Below are positions 7,705-16,769 of a stretch of 45,707 nt of DNA, in pieces (the first letter of the stretch is position 1; each line of letters opens with the position of its first letter). Location: assembly GCA_019322375.1 (NCBI GenBank), contig JAHWIP010000076.1:1-45707 (forward strand), given 5' to 3'. The notes under the pieces are model-generated. The model ran no database searches. It saw only the letters and a program-made list of their open reading frames with translations, and was not told the origin of the DNA. Source of the stretch: Candidatus Woesearchaeota archaeon (lineage in GTDB: Archaea > Nanobdellota > Nanobdellia > Woesearchaeales > SM23-78). The position numbers and the translations under genes were made by a program.

Positions 7705-10434
7705 GTGGTTAGATTGTTTTACAACATGCCTTCTGATGAAGTGATAAAGCATTTTGCTAGTTCTGAGGATAATGGCTTGACTAGCAAAGAGGTTGAGTTC
7801 AGGCTTAAGAAGTTTGGCAGGAACAAGCTGGCTGCGAAAAAAAAAGTTACTATTCTGCACAGGTTCATCAACCAGTTCAAGGAGTTAATGATTATCATCT
7901 TAATACTGGCTGGTGTTATTGCTTTTATTCTTGGAGAAAGCATTGATGCAGGCATTATATTCTTTGTTGTGCTTGTTAATGCAGTCATAGGTGTGCTTCA
8001 GGAGTACAAAGCAGAAAAAGCTATTGAAGCCCTGAAAAAAATGATGACTCCTCATGCAACTATTCTTAGGAATGGAATAGAAAAAGTGATTAATGCAGAG
8101 GAGCTTGTTCCAGGCGACATCCTGATTCTTGAAGAAGGCACGCGTGCACCAGCAGATGCAAGAATAATAGAGGCTGCTATGCTCAAAGTGGATGAAGCTG
8201 TTCTTACAGGAGAAAGCGTGCCCAGAGGCAAGCATGAAGCAGTAATAGAAAAAGAAAATATTGCTCTGGGCGACAGGAATAACATGCTCTTCATGGGCAC
8301 CAACATCACCAGCGGCAGGTGCAAGGCAGTTGTTACTGCCACTGGCATGAGCACAGAGTTTGGAAAAATAGCAGGTTTAACAGCAGAGATAAAAGAGGAG
8401 AAAAGCCCGCTTCAGAAAGAGCTTGTAAGGGTTGGCAAGTTCATTGCAAAAGTTACTCTGGGAATAGTGATAATAGTTTTCTTTCTTGGACTGCTCAGCG
8501 GGCAGGGCTTGTTTGTCATGTTCTTGTTTGCAGTCAGCCTTGGAGTGGCTGCTGTTCCAGAAGGCCTGCCAGCAACCATGACCATAGCCCTTGCTTTGGG
8601 TGTGCGAAGAATGGCAAAGAGAAAGGCTATTATGAGAAAGCTTTCAAGTGTTGAGACTCTTGGAAGCACCACAGTGATTTGCACTGACAAGACAGGCACT
8701 CTTACCAAGAACGAGATGACTGTTAAGCAGATATGGGTTAATAATAAAAATATATATATCCAGGGAGAAGGTTATGAGCCAGCAGGAGGCTTTCTTTATA
8801 ATAACAAGGATTATTCTGATGATGTTCTTAGGAAGATGCTAAGATGCGGATTACTGTGCAACAATGCTGTTCTTCAAAAAGACTCTGATAACAAGGATAA
8901 ATGGGTGATTGTGGGTGACCCTACTGAAGGCGCGCTTGTGGTTAGTGCAAAAAAAACAGGGCTTGAGCAGAAAAAAGAAGAAGAAACTTATGATCGGGTG
9001 TTTGAGATTCCTTTTAGCAGTGATGCCAAGCGCATGATAACCATTAACAAGGATGAAGCACGCAAAAGCAAGGACAGAAAAGGCTTAACTGCTTATATGA
9101 AAGGAGCAACAGGGGTTATCCTTGATAAATGTTCTTATATAGAAGTTGATGGCAAGGTAAAAAAGCTTAGTGAAAAGCAAAAAGAGGATATCAAGGTTGT
9201 TAGCAGGCAGATGTCTGAACAAGCTTTAAGAGTGCTGGGCTTTGCTTATAAAACATTAAAAGGCAAAGAGCAGGAAGAAAATAATTACAAGAAAATTAAG
9301 GAACAAGATTTTGTGTTCTTAGGCTTGCAAGGAATGATAGACCCTCCAAGGCAGGAAGTAAAGGATGCTGTTGCCAAGTGCAGAAAAGCAGGCATAAAGA
9401 TTTATGTAGTGACTGGCGACCATGGCTTGACAGCAAGAGCAATAGCAAAGGAGATAGGAATAGCAACTGATAATACCAGGATTATCAAAGGGCCAGAGCT
9501 TGAAAAGATGAATGATCAGGCTCTTAGCATTGCTATGAGGGAAGAAGTAATCTTTGCAAGGGTTAGTCCTGAGCACAAGATGAGAATAGCAAGCCTGCTC
9601 ATGAGCCATGGCGAAGTTGTTGCTATGACAGGCGATGGTGTGAATGATGCTCCTGCCCTGAAAAAAGCAGATATAGGCGTGGCCATGGGCATAACAGGAA
9701 CAGATGTGAGCAAGGAAGCCAGTGAAATGGTGCTAACAGATGACTCTTTTGCAACCATTGTTAATGCTGTGGAGGAGGGAAGAAGCATTTACTCAAATAT
9801 TACCAAATTTATAAGGTATATGTTCTCAACTAATCTAGGAGAGATAATAGCTATTCTGTTAGGAATGCTTTTAATACCTGTTTTCTTAAAAGAAAAAGGA
9901 ATAGTGCTCATAGTCACAGCTGTTCAGATACTATGGATTAACCTGGGAACAGATGTGCTGCCAGCCCTGGCCCTGGGAGTTGAGCCTCCAGAGCAGGGGG
10001 TTATGAATAAGCCTCCTAGAAACCCAAGAGAAAGAATAATTAGTTCCAAGCGCTTTGCACACTGGCTAATGACAGGCTTAATCATAGGCATTGGAACCCT
10101 TGCAATGTTTTTGATGAACAGTGATGAACCTTTAAAAGCAAGAACCATGGCTTTCTCTGTGCTAGTCTTCTATCAGCTAGCAAATGTGTTTAACTGCAGA
10201 CATGAGACTAAATCATTGTTTCATATAAAACTGTTCTCTAATAAATATATCATTTGGGCTGTGCTTGTGTCACTAGTGCTCCAGATAGCAGTTATACAGG
10301 TGCCTTTGCTGCAAAAAGTCTTTAAGACCATGGCTCTTTCATTATTTGAATGGGGGGCTGTGGTGCTGCTAAGCCTGACAATAATTATCTATGATGAAAT
10401 AAGAAAGGTGTTTGCAAGAAAGCATATGCGTTAA
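7705..10434 (+). CDS. P-type Ca2+-transporting ATPase, SERCA-like (P2A)
   Basis: 909 residues. The cation ATPase N-terminal domain is followed by the actuator motif (T)GES, the phosphorylation site DKTGTLTKNEM, the nucleotide-binding domain and the hinge TGDGVNDAPALKKADIG. Ca2+-site residues match SERCA: VAAVPEGLPA in M4, NLGEIIAIL in M5 and LWINLGTDVLPALALG in M6 (N-x-x-T-D). It couples ATP hydrolysis to Ca2+ export. The start is uncertain. GTG 7705 is the longest option, TTG 7714 is better spaced from the Shine-Dalgarno-like GAGGTGA (7699-7705), and ATG 7726 begins MPSDEVIKHF as in relatives. A Ca2+:cation exchanger gene follows on the opposite strand, so ion homeostasis genes cluster here. 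Confidence 0.9.
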   Translation: MVRLFYNMPSDEVIKHFASSEDNGLTSKEVEFRLKKFGRNKLAAKKKVTILHRFINQFKELMIIILILAGVIAFILGESIDAGIIFFVVLVNAVIGVLQEYKAEKAIEALKKMMTPHATILRNGIEKVINAEELVPGDILILEEGTRAPADARIIEAAMLKVDEAVLTGESVPRGKHEAVIEKENIALGDRNNMLFMGTNITSGRCKAVVTATGMSTEFGKIAGLTAEIKEEKSPLQKELVRVGKFIAKVTLGIVIIVFFLGLLSGQGLFVMFLFAVSLGVAAVPEGLPATMTIALALGVRRMAKRKAIMRKLSSVETLGSTTVICTDKTGTLTKNEMTVKQIWVNNKNIYIQGEGYEPAGGFLYNNKDYSDDVLRKMLRCGLLCNNAVLQKDSDNKDKWVIVGDPTEGALVVSAKKTGLEQKKEEETYDRVFEIPFSSDAKRMITINKDEARKSKDRKGLTAYMKGATGVILDKCSYIEVDGKVKKLSEKQKEDIKVVSRQMSEQALRVLGFAYKTLKGKEQEENNYKKIKEQDFVFLGLQGMIDPPRQEVKDAVAKCRKAGIKIYVVTGDHGLTARAIAKEIGIATDNTRIIKGPELEKMNDQALSIAMREEVIFARVSPEHKMRIASLLMSHGEVVAMTGDGVNDAPALKKADIGVAMGITGTDVSKEASEMVLTDDSFATIVNAVEEGRSIYSNITKFIRYMFSTNLGEIIAILLGMLLIPVFLKEKGIVLIVTAVQILWINLGTDVLPALALGVEPPEQGVMNKPPRNPRERIISSKRFAHWLMTGLIIGIGTLAMFLMNSDEPLKARTMAFSVLVFYQLANVFNCRHETKSLFHIKLFSNKYIIWAVLVSLVLQIAVIQVPLLQKVFKTMALSLFEWGAVVLLSLTIIIYDEIRKVFARKHMR

Positions 10435-10466
10435 ATTTAAATAATCTCCTATAATCCAAAGCACAC

Positions 10467-10979
10467 ATGGCAGATGTACAAATAGGCTTATTTGGCAGCT
10501 CAACAAGCAATGATAAAAAACTCTTTGCTATTGCACAAGAAACAGGCAGACTTATTGCTGAAAAAAAAGCAACTCTTTTCTGTGGTAATGTTCTTGGTGT
10601 TATGAGTGCAGCTCTTAAAGGTGCAAAACAAGGAGGAGGAAGAACAGTTGTTATTGTGCCTTATGAAGAAGCAGGACAAGGAGATTTATCTAATTGCGAT
10701 GTATATATCCCCAGTGCTATGAACTGGTTTTCAAGAGGAGGCTCATTGGTTAATGCTGTTGATGGAATCATCGTGGTGGGTGGGGGTGTTGGCACTATTA
10801 GTGAGCTTACATATGCTTGGTGGAAAGAAATACCTGTTGTAATTATAGAAACAGGTGAGCTAATAGACCAATACATTGGTAAAGGATTTGATAAAAGGAA
10901 AAAACATAAAATACTAGGTGCAAAAACCCCTAAGGAAGCAGTAGAGAAATTATTTGAGCTTATTTCTAAACACTCCTAA
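10467..10979 (+). CDS. SLOG/TIGR00725-family nucleotide-binding protein
   Basis: 170 residues with the Rossmann-like SLOG fold. The N-terminal strand IGLFGSS is followed by GRLIAEKKATLFCGNVLGVMSAALKGAKQGGG, and the signature GGGVGTISELTYAWWKEIPVV corresponds to the GG-x-GT-x-x-E ligand site of LOG/lysine-decarboxylase-like proteins. The TIGR00725 branch is conserved but without an agreed reaction; nucleotide or nucleotide-sugar binding is the family-level expectation. It starts 32 nt after the ATPase gene, so it is probably co-transcribed. Its 3' end overlaps the convergent exchanger gene by 14 nt. Confidence 0.8.
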   Translation: MADVQIGLFGSSTSNDKKLFAIAQETGRLIAEKKATLFCGNVLGVMSAALKGAKQGGGRTVVIVPYEEAGQGDLSNCDVYIPSAMNWFSRGGSLVNAVDGIIVVGGGVGTISELTYAWWKEIPVVIIETGELIDQYIGKGFDKRKKHKILGAKTPKEAVEKLFELISKHS

Positions 10980-11967
10980 AGAACACTATCTTCATTAAAA
11001 CAAACAAAAAGTAAAGCCCTATGAGTATAACTCCTTCTTTTTTTTCATGATGGTCAACAGTTATATTCTTCCTCAATAAAAGCATGACCACAAGCACTGT
11101 GAAAGCCCAGAAAGGAAGCTCAAAAAACAACAGGCTTCTATTAAAACTAAGACCGGCAATAGTTGCTCCTAATCCCATGGATAAAAGAGGATTAGTAATG
11201 TTTGAGCCTATCAAGGTTCCTAAAGAGATGCCATGGGCCTTCTTAACAATACCCTTAAGAGCAGTTGAAAGTTCTGGCAAGCAACCCCCAACACCAAGGA
11301 TAATAACACCTAAAAAGGTCTGGGTAAGATTAAAAGCATCAGCTATTCTAAGAGCATTATCAACCACAAACTTACCTCCAAGGATTAATAACCCAACACC
11401 GCCCAGCATTATAAGGCTCACAATAAAAGGATGATGTCTTAATCTTCGGGATTTCAGCTCAATAGCATCAACAGGCTCTGCAAGTAAAGGGCTCTTTCTT
11501 CTATCTCTTCTCTCATCCCTGCTCAAAAACAAGAGATAAACAACATAAGCAAGTATCAAGATGATGCCCATAATCCTAGAGATAAAGCCTGTTAAACCCA
11601 TAAGAAAAACTAATAATATTGATATGAGAATAGCAACTCCATCCCTGCTAAGAGTCTTTTTATCTGCTTTTAAAATGCTTATCAAAGCCACAAGCCCGAC
11701 AACAAGAGTCATCTGGGTGATAGAAGAACCAATATTAACACCAACAGCTATACCACTGGCAGCAACTCCTCTAAGATTAGAAATACCAGCATATACATTA
11801 GTGAATATCTCTGGCAAAGAAGTGCCAATGGAAACAACAGTTAATCCAATAAACACATGGGAAAGCCTGAACCTCTGAGCCAGCTTCTTAGCACTCTCAA
11901 TAATAAAATCAGAGCCAATCCAGAGCAGAACAAGCCCAAGTATTAATAAGAGGATTGGGATTAGCAT
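10966..11967 (-). CDS. CaCA-family Na+/Ca2+ (cation/H+) antiporter
   Basis: 333 residues with about ten hydrophobic helices and the two inverted alpha-repeats of the CaCA superfamily. The first repeat is VSIGTSLPEIFTNV...VGVNIGSSITQ (residues about 45-85) and the second is ILGVGGCLPELSTALKG...LIGSNITNPLLSMG (about 225-265). The Pro-Glu in each repeat supplies the ion-binding carboxylates. It exports Ca2+ using a Na+ or H+ gradient. Size matches prokaryotic YrbG/Mj-NCX proteins. It is convergent with the ATPase-SLOG unit. The exact cation specificity cannot be read from sequence. Confidence 0.87.
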   Translation of the reverse strand: MLIPILLLILGLVLLWIGSDFIIESAKKLAQRFRLSHVFIGLTVVSIGTSLPEIFTNVYAGISNLRGVAASGIAVGVNIGSSITQMTLVVGLVALISILKADKKTLSRDGVAILISILLVFLMGLTGFISRIMGIILILAYVVYLLFLSRDERRDRRKSPLLAEPVDAIELKSRRLRHHPFIVSLIMLGGVGLLILGGKFVVDNALRIADAFNLTQTFLGVIILGVGGCLPELSTALKGIVKKAHGISLGTLIGSNITNPLLSMGLGATIAGLSFNRSLLFFELPFWAFTVLVVMLLLRKNITVDHHEKKEGVILIGLYFLFVLMKIVFFRSV

Positions 11968-12008
11968 GGGAATAACATGAATACATGGGTTTTTAAAGTT
12001 AGCGATAG

Positions 12009-12707
12009 TCAGCTCCTAACAAGCATTGATTCCAGCTTGTCTTCAATAGCAGGTATATTAAGGTAGCCTTGGTCTTCACACATAACCCTCATTTCCCCAT
12101 ATAATTCATGGAAGGGCTTTTGGAATTTCTGCCAGAACCAGTTGGCTATTGCAAAATTTACATTCTTCTTAGAATTAAACTCATTGTTCTTCATAGAAAC
12201 ATGCCACCTGTCAAACTGGGAAACATATCCCCCTACATCAAACAAGTTAATGTAATAAGTCCAGGACAGGGGTGTGTTAGCATCACCCGGAATAAAATAA
12301 TAGTGCTGGTCAAGGTATTTACTTCTGCTGTCAGCAACACTCACAACATTTCCTATATTGCCATTTCCTAATAGATTATGCAGTCTTTCTTTATCACGCC
12401 CAATAGAGTGCTTGTCTTGAGATGAGAAGAAAATATTAGCAAACATCACTACTCTTGACAAATCAGCGTATACTAAGCCGTGATTAACCCCTCTTTGTAT
12501 AAAAGAATTATTCTTAATCTTTTTTAATTCAAACATAAGATCCCAGATTTCTTTAGAATCTGCATTAAAGACTGATTCAACATAACCCATATCTTGTATG
12601 CCCCTGGCAAAGAATTCATGAATAACATCTTTTTTCCTAACCTCAAACGGATACTTTTCTAATAATAAGTATTCAAAGAGCACAGGAATATCTATTGCAT
12701 CAATCAT
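12009..12707 (-). CDS. Unknown 232-residue protein
   Basis: I do not recognise this protein. It has no signal peptide or membrane helix. It begins MIDAIDIPVLFEYLLLEKYPFEVRKKDVIHEF, a helical segment, and contains many aromatic residues in the second half (YLDQHYYFIPGDAN, WTYYINLFDVGGYVSQFDRWHV, NFAIANWFWQKFQKPF). No catalytic motif or Cys/His cluster is obvious. It lies between the exchanger and the divergent elp3 gene. Codon use and length support a real gene, but no function can be proposed. Confidence 0.65.
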   Translation of the reverse strand: MIDAIDIPVLFEYLLLEKYPFEVRKKDVIHEFFARGIQDMGYVESVFNADSKEIWDLMFELKKIKNNSFIQRGVNHGLVYADLSRVVMFANIFFSSQDKHSIGRDKERLHNLLGNGNIGNVVSVADSRSKYLDQHYYFIPGDANTPLSWTYYINLFDVGGYVSQFDRWHVSMKNNEFNSKKNVNFAIANWFWQKFQKPFHELYGEMRVMCEDQGYLNIPAIEDKLESMLVRS

Positions 12708-12832
12708 GTGAATAGTGTATCCCTCGGTGTTTAAATATTTATCTTAAAGTTTTTTGTCTTCCTATACAGTTCGTCGCGCACGACCATATATATAACAAAT
12801 AATTTAAAAACAATGCCCTCTCTCTGAATCCT

Positions 12833-14533
12833 ATGCCTAAATCAGATTTTTTCAAGGAAATAATAGAGCACATCAAGCAGAACAAGCCCAACAAAGCAAG
12901 GCTTTCCAAGCAAAAAGTCAGGCTTTGCTCTAAGCACAAGCTTAAACGCATACCCACAGATATAGAGATTTTATTGCATGCAAAAAAACAAGACTTGTTT
13001 TTTCTAAGGAAATACTTGCAAACCAAGCCAACAAGAACTATTAGCGGGGTTGCTGTTGTGGCTGTTATGACCTATCCTTTCTCTTGCCCTCACGGCAGGT
13101 GTGTGCAGTGCCCTGGTGGTCCTGATAGTTTTTTTGGCACTGTTCCGCAGAGTTATACTGGCAAAGAACCTGCTACCATGAGAGCTATTAGGAACAGATA
13201 TGATTCTTATTTACAAATATTTAATCGTCTTGAGCAGTATGTTGTGCTTGGACAAAGCCCTGAAAAAGTTGAGCTTATCATTATGGGAGGGACTTTTCCT
13301 AGTTTTCCAAAGAAATATCAGGAAGAATTCATCTATTATGCTTTCAAGGCAATGAACGATTTCTCAAGATTATTCTATAAGAATGGCAATTTCAATATCA
13401 TTAAGTTCAAGCAGTTTTTTGAACTGCCAGGAAAAGTTGGTGATAAGAACAGGGTTAAGAATATCCATGAAAAACTGCTTGCAATGAAAAACAAGGATAA
13501 GAAAACAAAAAAAGATAAGAAAAACCTTGAGCAAGAGCAAAGGCTAAATGAGAAATCAAATATAAGATGTGTTGGCTTAACCATTGAAACCAGGCCTGAT
13601 TATGCAAAGCAAAAACATGCTAATGAAATGCTAAGAATGGGGTGCACCCGTGTAGAGCTCGGAGTTCAGAGTGTTTTTGATGACGCACTCAAAAGAATTA
13701 ATAGAGGACATGATGTTGCAGAGTCCATATGCGCAACCCAAATCTTAAAAGACCTTGGGTTTAAGATTAATTATCATATGATGCTGGGATTGCCTGGAAT
13801 TAATTTCCTGCAGGAGATTGAAGGATTAAAAAAGCTTTTTGATAATCCTGATTTCAGGCCTGACATGCTAAAGCTATACCCATGCATGGTTTTAAAAGGA
13901 ACCCGATTGCATGAGGACTGGAAAAAAGAAAGGTATAAACCTTTAACGACTCAGCAGGCAGCAAAACTGATTATTGAGTTCAAAAAGCACATACCAGAAT
14001 ACATCAGGATTATGAGAGTGCAAAGAGATATCCCTACAAAAATGACAGAAGCAGGTGTTGACAAGACCAATCTAAGACAGTACATGCATGAAAAAATGAA
14101 AAAGCACGGTGTTAAGTGCAGGTGCATTCGGTGCAGGGAAATAAGGGATAAGGAAATCAAGGGTAAAGTTGAGTTAAAAATTATTAATTATCAGGCTTCT
14201 AAAGGCAAAGAATATTTTATTAGCCTGGAGAACAAGGACCATATATTAGGTTTTTGCAGGCTAAGGTTTCCTTCCCAAAGCTTAAGAAAAGAAATGCCTA
14301 AAAACTCTGCAATTATTAGGGAACTGCATGTGTATGGAACAGCAGCAGCAATTAAAGGAAAAGGAAAAGTGCAGCACAAAGGCTTTGGAAAAAGATTATT
14401 AAGAACAGCAGAAAGCATTGCAAAAAAGAATAAAAAGAAAAAAATGATTATCATCTCCGGAGTTGGAGTAAGGGATTATTACAGAAACCAAGGATATAAA
14501 AAGCAAGGGCCTTATATGGTTAAGAATATATAA
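12833..14533 (+). CDS. elp3: Archaeal Elp3: radical SAM tRNA U34 carboxymethylation enzyme with GNAT domain
   Basis: 566 residues. Elp3 installs the carboxymethyl group on wobble uridine of tRNA using SAM and acetyl-CoA. The N-terminal basic tRNA-binding segment (residues 1-70) precedes the radical SAM cluster motif CPHGRCVQCPGG (C-x4-C-x2-C). It also has IIMGGTFPSFP, GLTIETRPDYAKQKH, LGVQSVFDD and YHMMLGLPG. The C-terminal ~150 residues form the GNAT acetyltransferase domain (LHVYGTAAAIKGKGKVQHKGFGKRLL; IISGVGVRDYYRNQGY). Most homologs have CxYCPGG; here Tyr is Gln. A lysine-rich insert (KNKDKKTKKDKKNLEQEQ) sits near residue 220. TATA-like elements lie at about 12786-12795 and 12801-12810. 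Confidence 0.92.
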   Translation: MPKSDFFKEIIEHIKQNKPNKARLSKQKVRLCSKHKLKRIPTDIEILLHAKKQDLFFLRKYLQTKPTRTISGVAVVAVMTYPFSCPHGRCVQCPGGPDSFFGTVPQSYTGKEPATMRAIRNRYDSYLQIFNRLEQYVVLGQSPEKVELIIMGGTFPSFPKKYQEEFIYYAFKAMNDFSRLFYKNGNFNIIKFKQFFELPGKVGDKNRVKNIHEKLLAMKNKDKKTKKDKKNLEQEQRLNEKSNIRCVGLTIETRPDYAKQKHANEMLRMGCTRVELGVQSVFDDALKRINRGHDVAESICATQILKDLGFKINYHMMLGLPGINFLQEIEGLKKLFDNPDFRPDMLKLYPCMVLKGTRLHEDWKKERYKPLTTQQAAKLIIEFKKHIPEYIRIMRVQRDIPTKMTEAGVDKTNLRQYMHEKMKKHGVKCRCIRCREIRDKEIKGKVELKIINYQASKGKEYFISLENKDHILGFCRLRFPSQSLRKEMPKNSAIIRELHVYGTAAAIKGKGKVQHKGFGKRLLRTAESIAKKNKKKKMIIISGVGVRDYYRNQGYKKQGPYMVKNI

Positions 14534-14534
14534 G

Positions 14535-15485
14535 ATGGAAGAAAAGTTTGTTGTAAAAGAAAAATTTGAAAAAAGATACAGAGAATTACTAAGGGATAGA
14601 TATGATGAGTTTATCAATTACTCCAAGAAATACATAAGAAAAAGCATTCGTGTGAACACCTTAAAGATTTCTATTAATGAATTAAAAAAAAGACTGGGAA
14701 AAAACTGGGAGTTAAAACAGGTTCCCTGGTGCAGGCAAGGTTTTTGGATAGAGCATAAAGCAAAGGATGATGAAAAAAGATATGACATAGGTAATGTTTT
14801 AGAGCACCAGCTAGGCTATATATATGTGCAGGAAGCAGCAAGCATGATACCTCCTGTAGTGCTGGAGCCAAGACCAGGGGAAACAGTTCTGGATATGTGC
14901 TCTGCTCCTGGCAGCAAAGCAAGCCAGATAGCAGCCATGATGCAGAACAAAGGCTTATTAATAGCTAATGATGTGCAGACAGGCAGGTTAAAGCCTCTTG
15001 GAATCAACCTTCAAAGAGTAGGGGTGAGCAATGCCTTAATCACACAGATGCCAGGGCATAGATTTAAAAAAACAAGCCTAAGATTTGACAAAGTGCTGGT
15101 GGATGCTCCTTGCACTGGAACAGGAACAATAAGGCGCTCATACAAAACCTTAACCATGTGGAGCCCTAACATGATAAGAAAACTGGCAAGCCAGCAAAAA
15201 CAATTAATAGCCAGTGGATTTGAAGTGCTAAAACCAGAAGGAAGGCTTGTGTACTCAACCTGCACAATGGAGCCAGAAGAGAATGAAGAAGTGGTGAGCT
15301 GGCTGCTAAATAAATATCCTGATGCAAAGATTGAGAAAATAAAGCTAGATATCAACCGCAGTCCTGCAATTGCTGGGTTTGGAAAAGAAAAATACAATTC
15401 CCAAGTCAAAGAATGCCTAAGAATATGGCCCCAGGATAATGATACTGAGGGGTTTTTTGTAGTTAATATAAGAAAAAAAAGTTGA
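14535..15485 (+). CDS. NOL1/NOP2/Sun-family RNA m5C methyltransferase
   Basis: 316 residues. SAM-binding motif I is DMCSAPGSKASQ (about residue 118); motif IV DAPCTGTG and motif VI VYSTCTMEPEENE carry the two cysteines used for covalent catalysis and product release. The N-terminal ~80 residues correspond to the family's RNA-recognition region. There is no PUA domain, so the target (tRNA or rRNA) cannot be assigned. It starts 1 nt after the elp3 stop (TAAG ATG), so the two RNA-modification enzymes are co-transcribed. Its 3' end is 6 nt from the convergent uS12 gene. Confidence 0.92.
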   Translation: MEEKFVVKEKFEKRYRELLRDRYDEFINYSKKYIRKSIRVNTLKISINELKKRLGKNWELKQVPWCRQGFWIEHKAKDDEKRYDIGNVLEHQLGYIYVQEAASMIPPVVLEPRPGETVLDMCSAPGSKASQIAAMMQNKGLLIANDVQTGRLKPLGINLQRVGVSNALITQMPGHRFKKTSLRFDKVLVDAPCTGTGTIRRSYKTLTMWSPNMIRKLASQQKQLIASGFEVLKPEGRLVYSTCTMEPEENEEVVSWLLNKYPDAKIEKIKLDINRSPAIAGFGKEKYNSQVKECLRIWPQDNDTEGFFVVNIRKKS

Positions 15486-15491
15486 ACAGAA

Positions 15492-15929
15492 TCACTTCCT
15501 TGCCTTCTCCAGCTTTCCGCGTAGCAAAGCATCCAGGCTTTGGTCATTGACTTTTATTACCTGCCATCTTACTCCTGGGATGTCTCCTTTGCTTCTGCCC
15601 ATGGTTCCTCCTATGCACTCAATTATTACTTCGTCATGTTCATCTATTAGCTTGGTTGCTCCGTCTCCTGGGCAAAAAGCAGTCACTTGCTTGCCGTTCT
15701 TTACCAGCTGCACTCTAACGCATTTCCTCATTGCAGAGTTTGGCTGTTTTGCTTCTAACTGGACTTTTTCCAGCACTATGCCTGAGGCCTGGCTTGCCCC
15801 TCCAAGAGGGTCTGACTTTGCTTTCAGCCTTTTGGCTCTTTTAACATACCATTTATCATGCCATCTGCTTTTCTTGCTTCTTTTCTTAAGTTTTTTTGCA
15901 GCGTTCAAGCCTTTGCTTTTCTTTGCCAT
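15492..15929 (-). CDS. rps12: 30S ribosomal protein uS12
   Basis: 145 residues, archaeal/eukaryotic-type S12. The basic N-terminal tail (MAKKSKGLNAAKKLKKRSKKSRWHDKWYVKR), the conserved loop KQPNSAMRKCVRVQL and PGDGATKLIDEHDEV are visible. uS12 lies at the decoding centre of the 30S subunit. It is the last gene of the RNA polymerase operon here. The usual followers (uS7, EF-1A, uS10) are absent, since the next gene is convergent. Its 5' region contains the palindrome described at 15945-15979. Confidence 0.96.
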   Translation of the reverse strand: MAKKSKGLNAAKKLKKRSKKSRWHDKWYVKRAKRLKAKSDPLGGASQASGIVLEKVQLEAKQPNSAMRKCVRVQLVKNGKQVTAFCPGDGATKLIDEHDEVIIECIGGTMGRSKGDIPGVRWQVIKVNDQSLDALLRGKLEKARK

Positions 15930-15944
15930 TTTTTATCTCTGATT

Positions 15945-15979
15945 GGCAACAACAAAAATCAAAGATTTTTGAGTTTGCC
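15945..15979. repeat. Palindrome in the nusA-rps12 spacer (CAAAAATC-AAA-GATTTTTG)
   Basis: CAAAAATC (15953-15960), an AAA loop and GATTTTTG (15964-15971) form an 8-bp hairpin nested in an outer GGCAA/TTGCC stem (15945-15949 with 15975-15979). The same core 19-mer occurs in the tRNA-Gln intron (35401-35419), and with a TCT loop four times in a coding sequence (30902-31037). In the transcript it would fold about 15-50 nt upstream of the rps12 start. Confidence 0.8.
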
Positions 15980-16031
15980 ATTTTACTCGTCCAATGAATG
16001 GTGATGCTTTTTTAAATGTTTTGTAAATAAC

Positions 16032-16454
16032 TTATACAACCTTTATCTCCTCTACCTTAAAGTACTTGCCCACAACCTTCTCAAGGTTTCTTAAGTTCTG
16101 GGCTTTTATACCTATCATTAACCCTTTTGTTTTTGTGTCTGCTCCTGTGATTATAACAATCTCTCCTTCTTCTTTAATGTCTGTTATTTTTAGAGGTGCC
16201 AGGTAATTGGTTATGAATTGCAAACGATCAGGATTAAACTCAACTATCTTTATCTTTCTTTTAAGCATTTTCTCAAGCTTAACAATGTTGGTTTTGTTCC
16301 TGCCAAGAGCCTTGCCCATCTCTCCCTGATCAACCAGAAACACCAATTTGTCTCTGTCAAAAAAACAGTCCTTAAGCTTTGCATGAGTTATTTTCTCAAA
16401 CAATGCCATGAACTTGAGCATGTCTGTGTCAAAAGTTATTTTTTGATTAACCAT
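16032..16454 (-). CDS. nusA: Archaeal NusA-like KH-domain protein
   Basis: 140 residues, the short archaeal NusA form consisting only of the two KH RNA-binding domains. It has VDQGEMGKALGRNKTNIVKLEKMLKRKIKIVEF (G-x-x-G-type loop near residue 55) and a second KH with ITGADTKTKGLMIGIKAQNLRNLEKVVGKYF. It is thought to act in transcription elongation or termination. It lies between eL30 and uS12, its conserved place in archaeal RNA polymerase operons, which makes the call secure. Confidence 0.92.
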   Translation of the reverse strand: MVNQKITFDTDMLKFMALFEKITHAKLKDCFFDRDKLVFLVDQGEMGKALGRNKTNIVKLEKMLKRKIKIVEFNPDRLQFITNYLAPLKITDIKEEGEIVIITGADTKTKGLMIGIKAQNLRNLEKVVGKYFKVEEIKVV

Positions 16455-16486
16455 TTTTTAGAATCAGAAATATTTTTCCTCCATTC

Positions 16487-16768
16487 TTAATACTTTTTCT
16501 TCTCAACCACTTTCTTCATACCAATACAGGCTATTGAAAAAGGTTTCTTACAAACAGTTCCTAGCTCATCATTGGGAATGTCTAGCTTCTCAACAGCTAT
16601 CTTTAAGACAGAGGCATAGTACTCTATGTCCTTTGCCAAGCTCTCAGAAGCATTGCTTGCAAGGAAAACCTTTACTAATTCATTGTTCCTAAGAGCCTTC
16701 AGAGTATTATCTGTTCCTATAACTAAGTTCGGGGTTTTCAAGTGTTTTTTTATTTCTGCAATTGACAT
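16487..16768 (-). CDS. rpl30e: 50S ribosomal protein eL30
   Basis: 93 residues of the L7Ae/L30e fold. The start MSIAEIKKHLKTPNLVIGTDNTLKALRN is followed by VKVFLASNASESLAKDIEYYA and the C-terminal FSIACIGMKK segment. It binds RNA kink-turns in the large subunit. Position between rpoA'' (1 nt spacing) and nusA is the standard archaeal order. Confidence 0.92.
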   Translation of the reverse strand: MSIAEIKKHLKTPNLVIGTDNTLKALRNNELVKVFLASNASESLAKDIEYYASVLKIAVEKLDIPNDELGTVCKKPFSIACIGMKKVVEKKKY

Positions 16769-16769
16769 T

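Noticed and set aside
12739..13026. Minus-strand ORF of 95 codons overlapping the elp3 start
   Set aside because: It is antisense to the conserved Elp3 N-terminus, has no promoter of its own, and has no recognisable domain.
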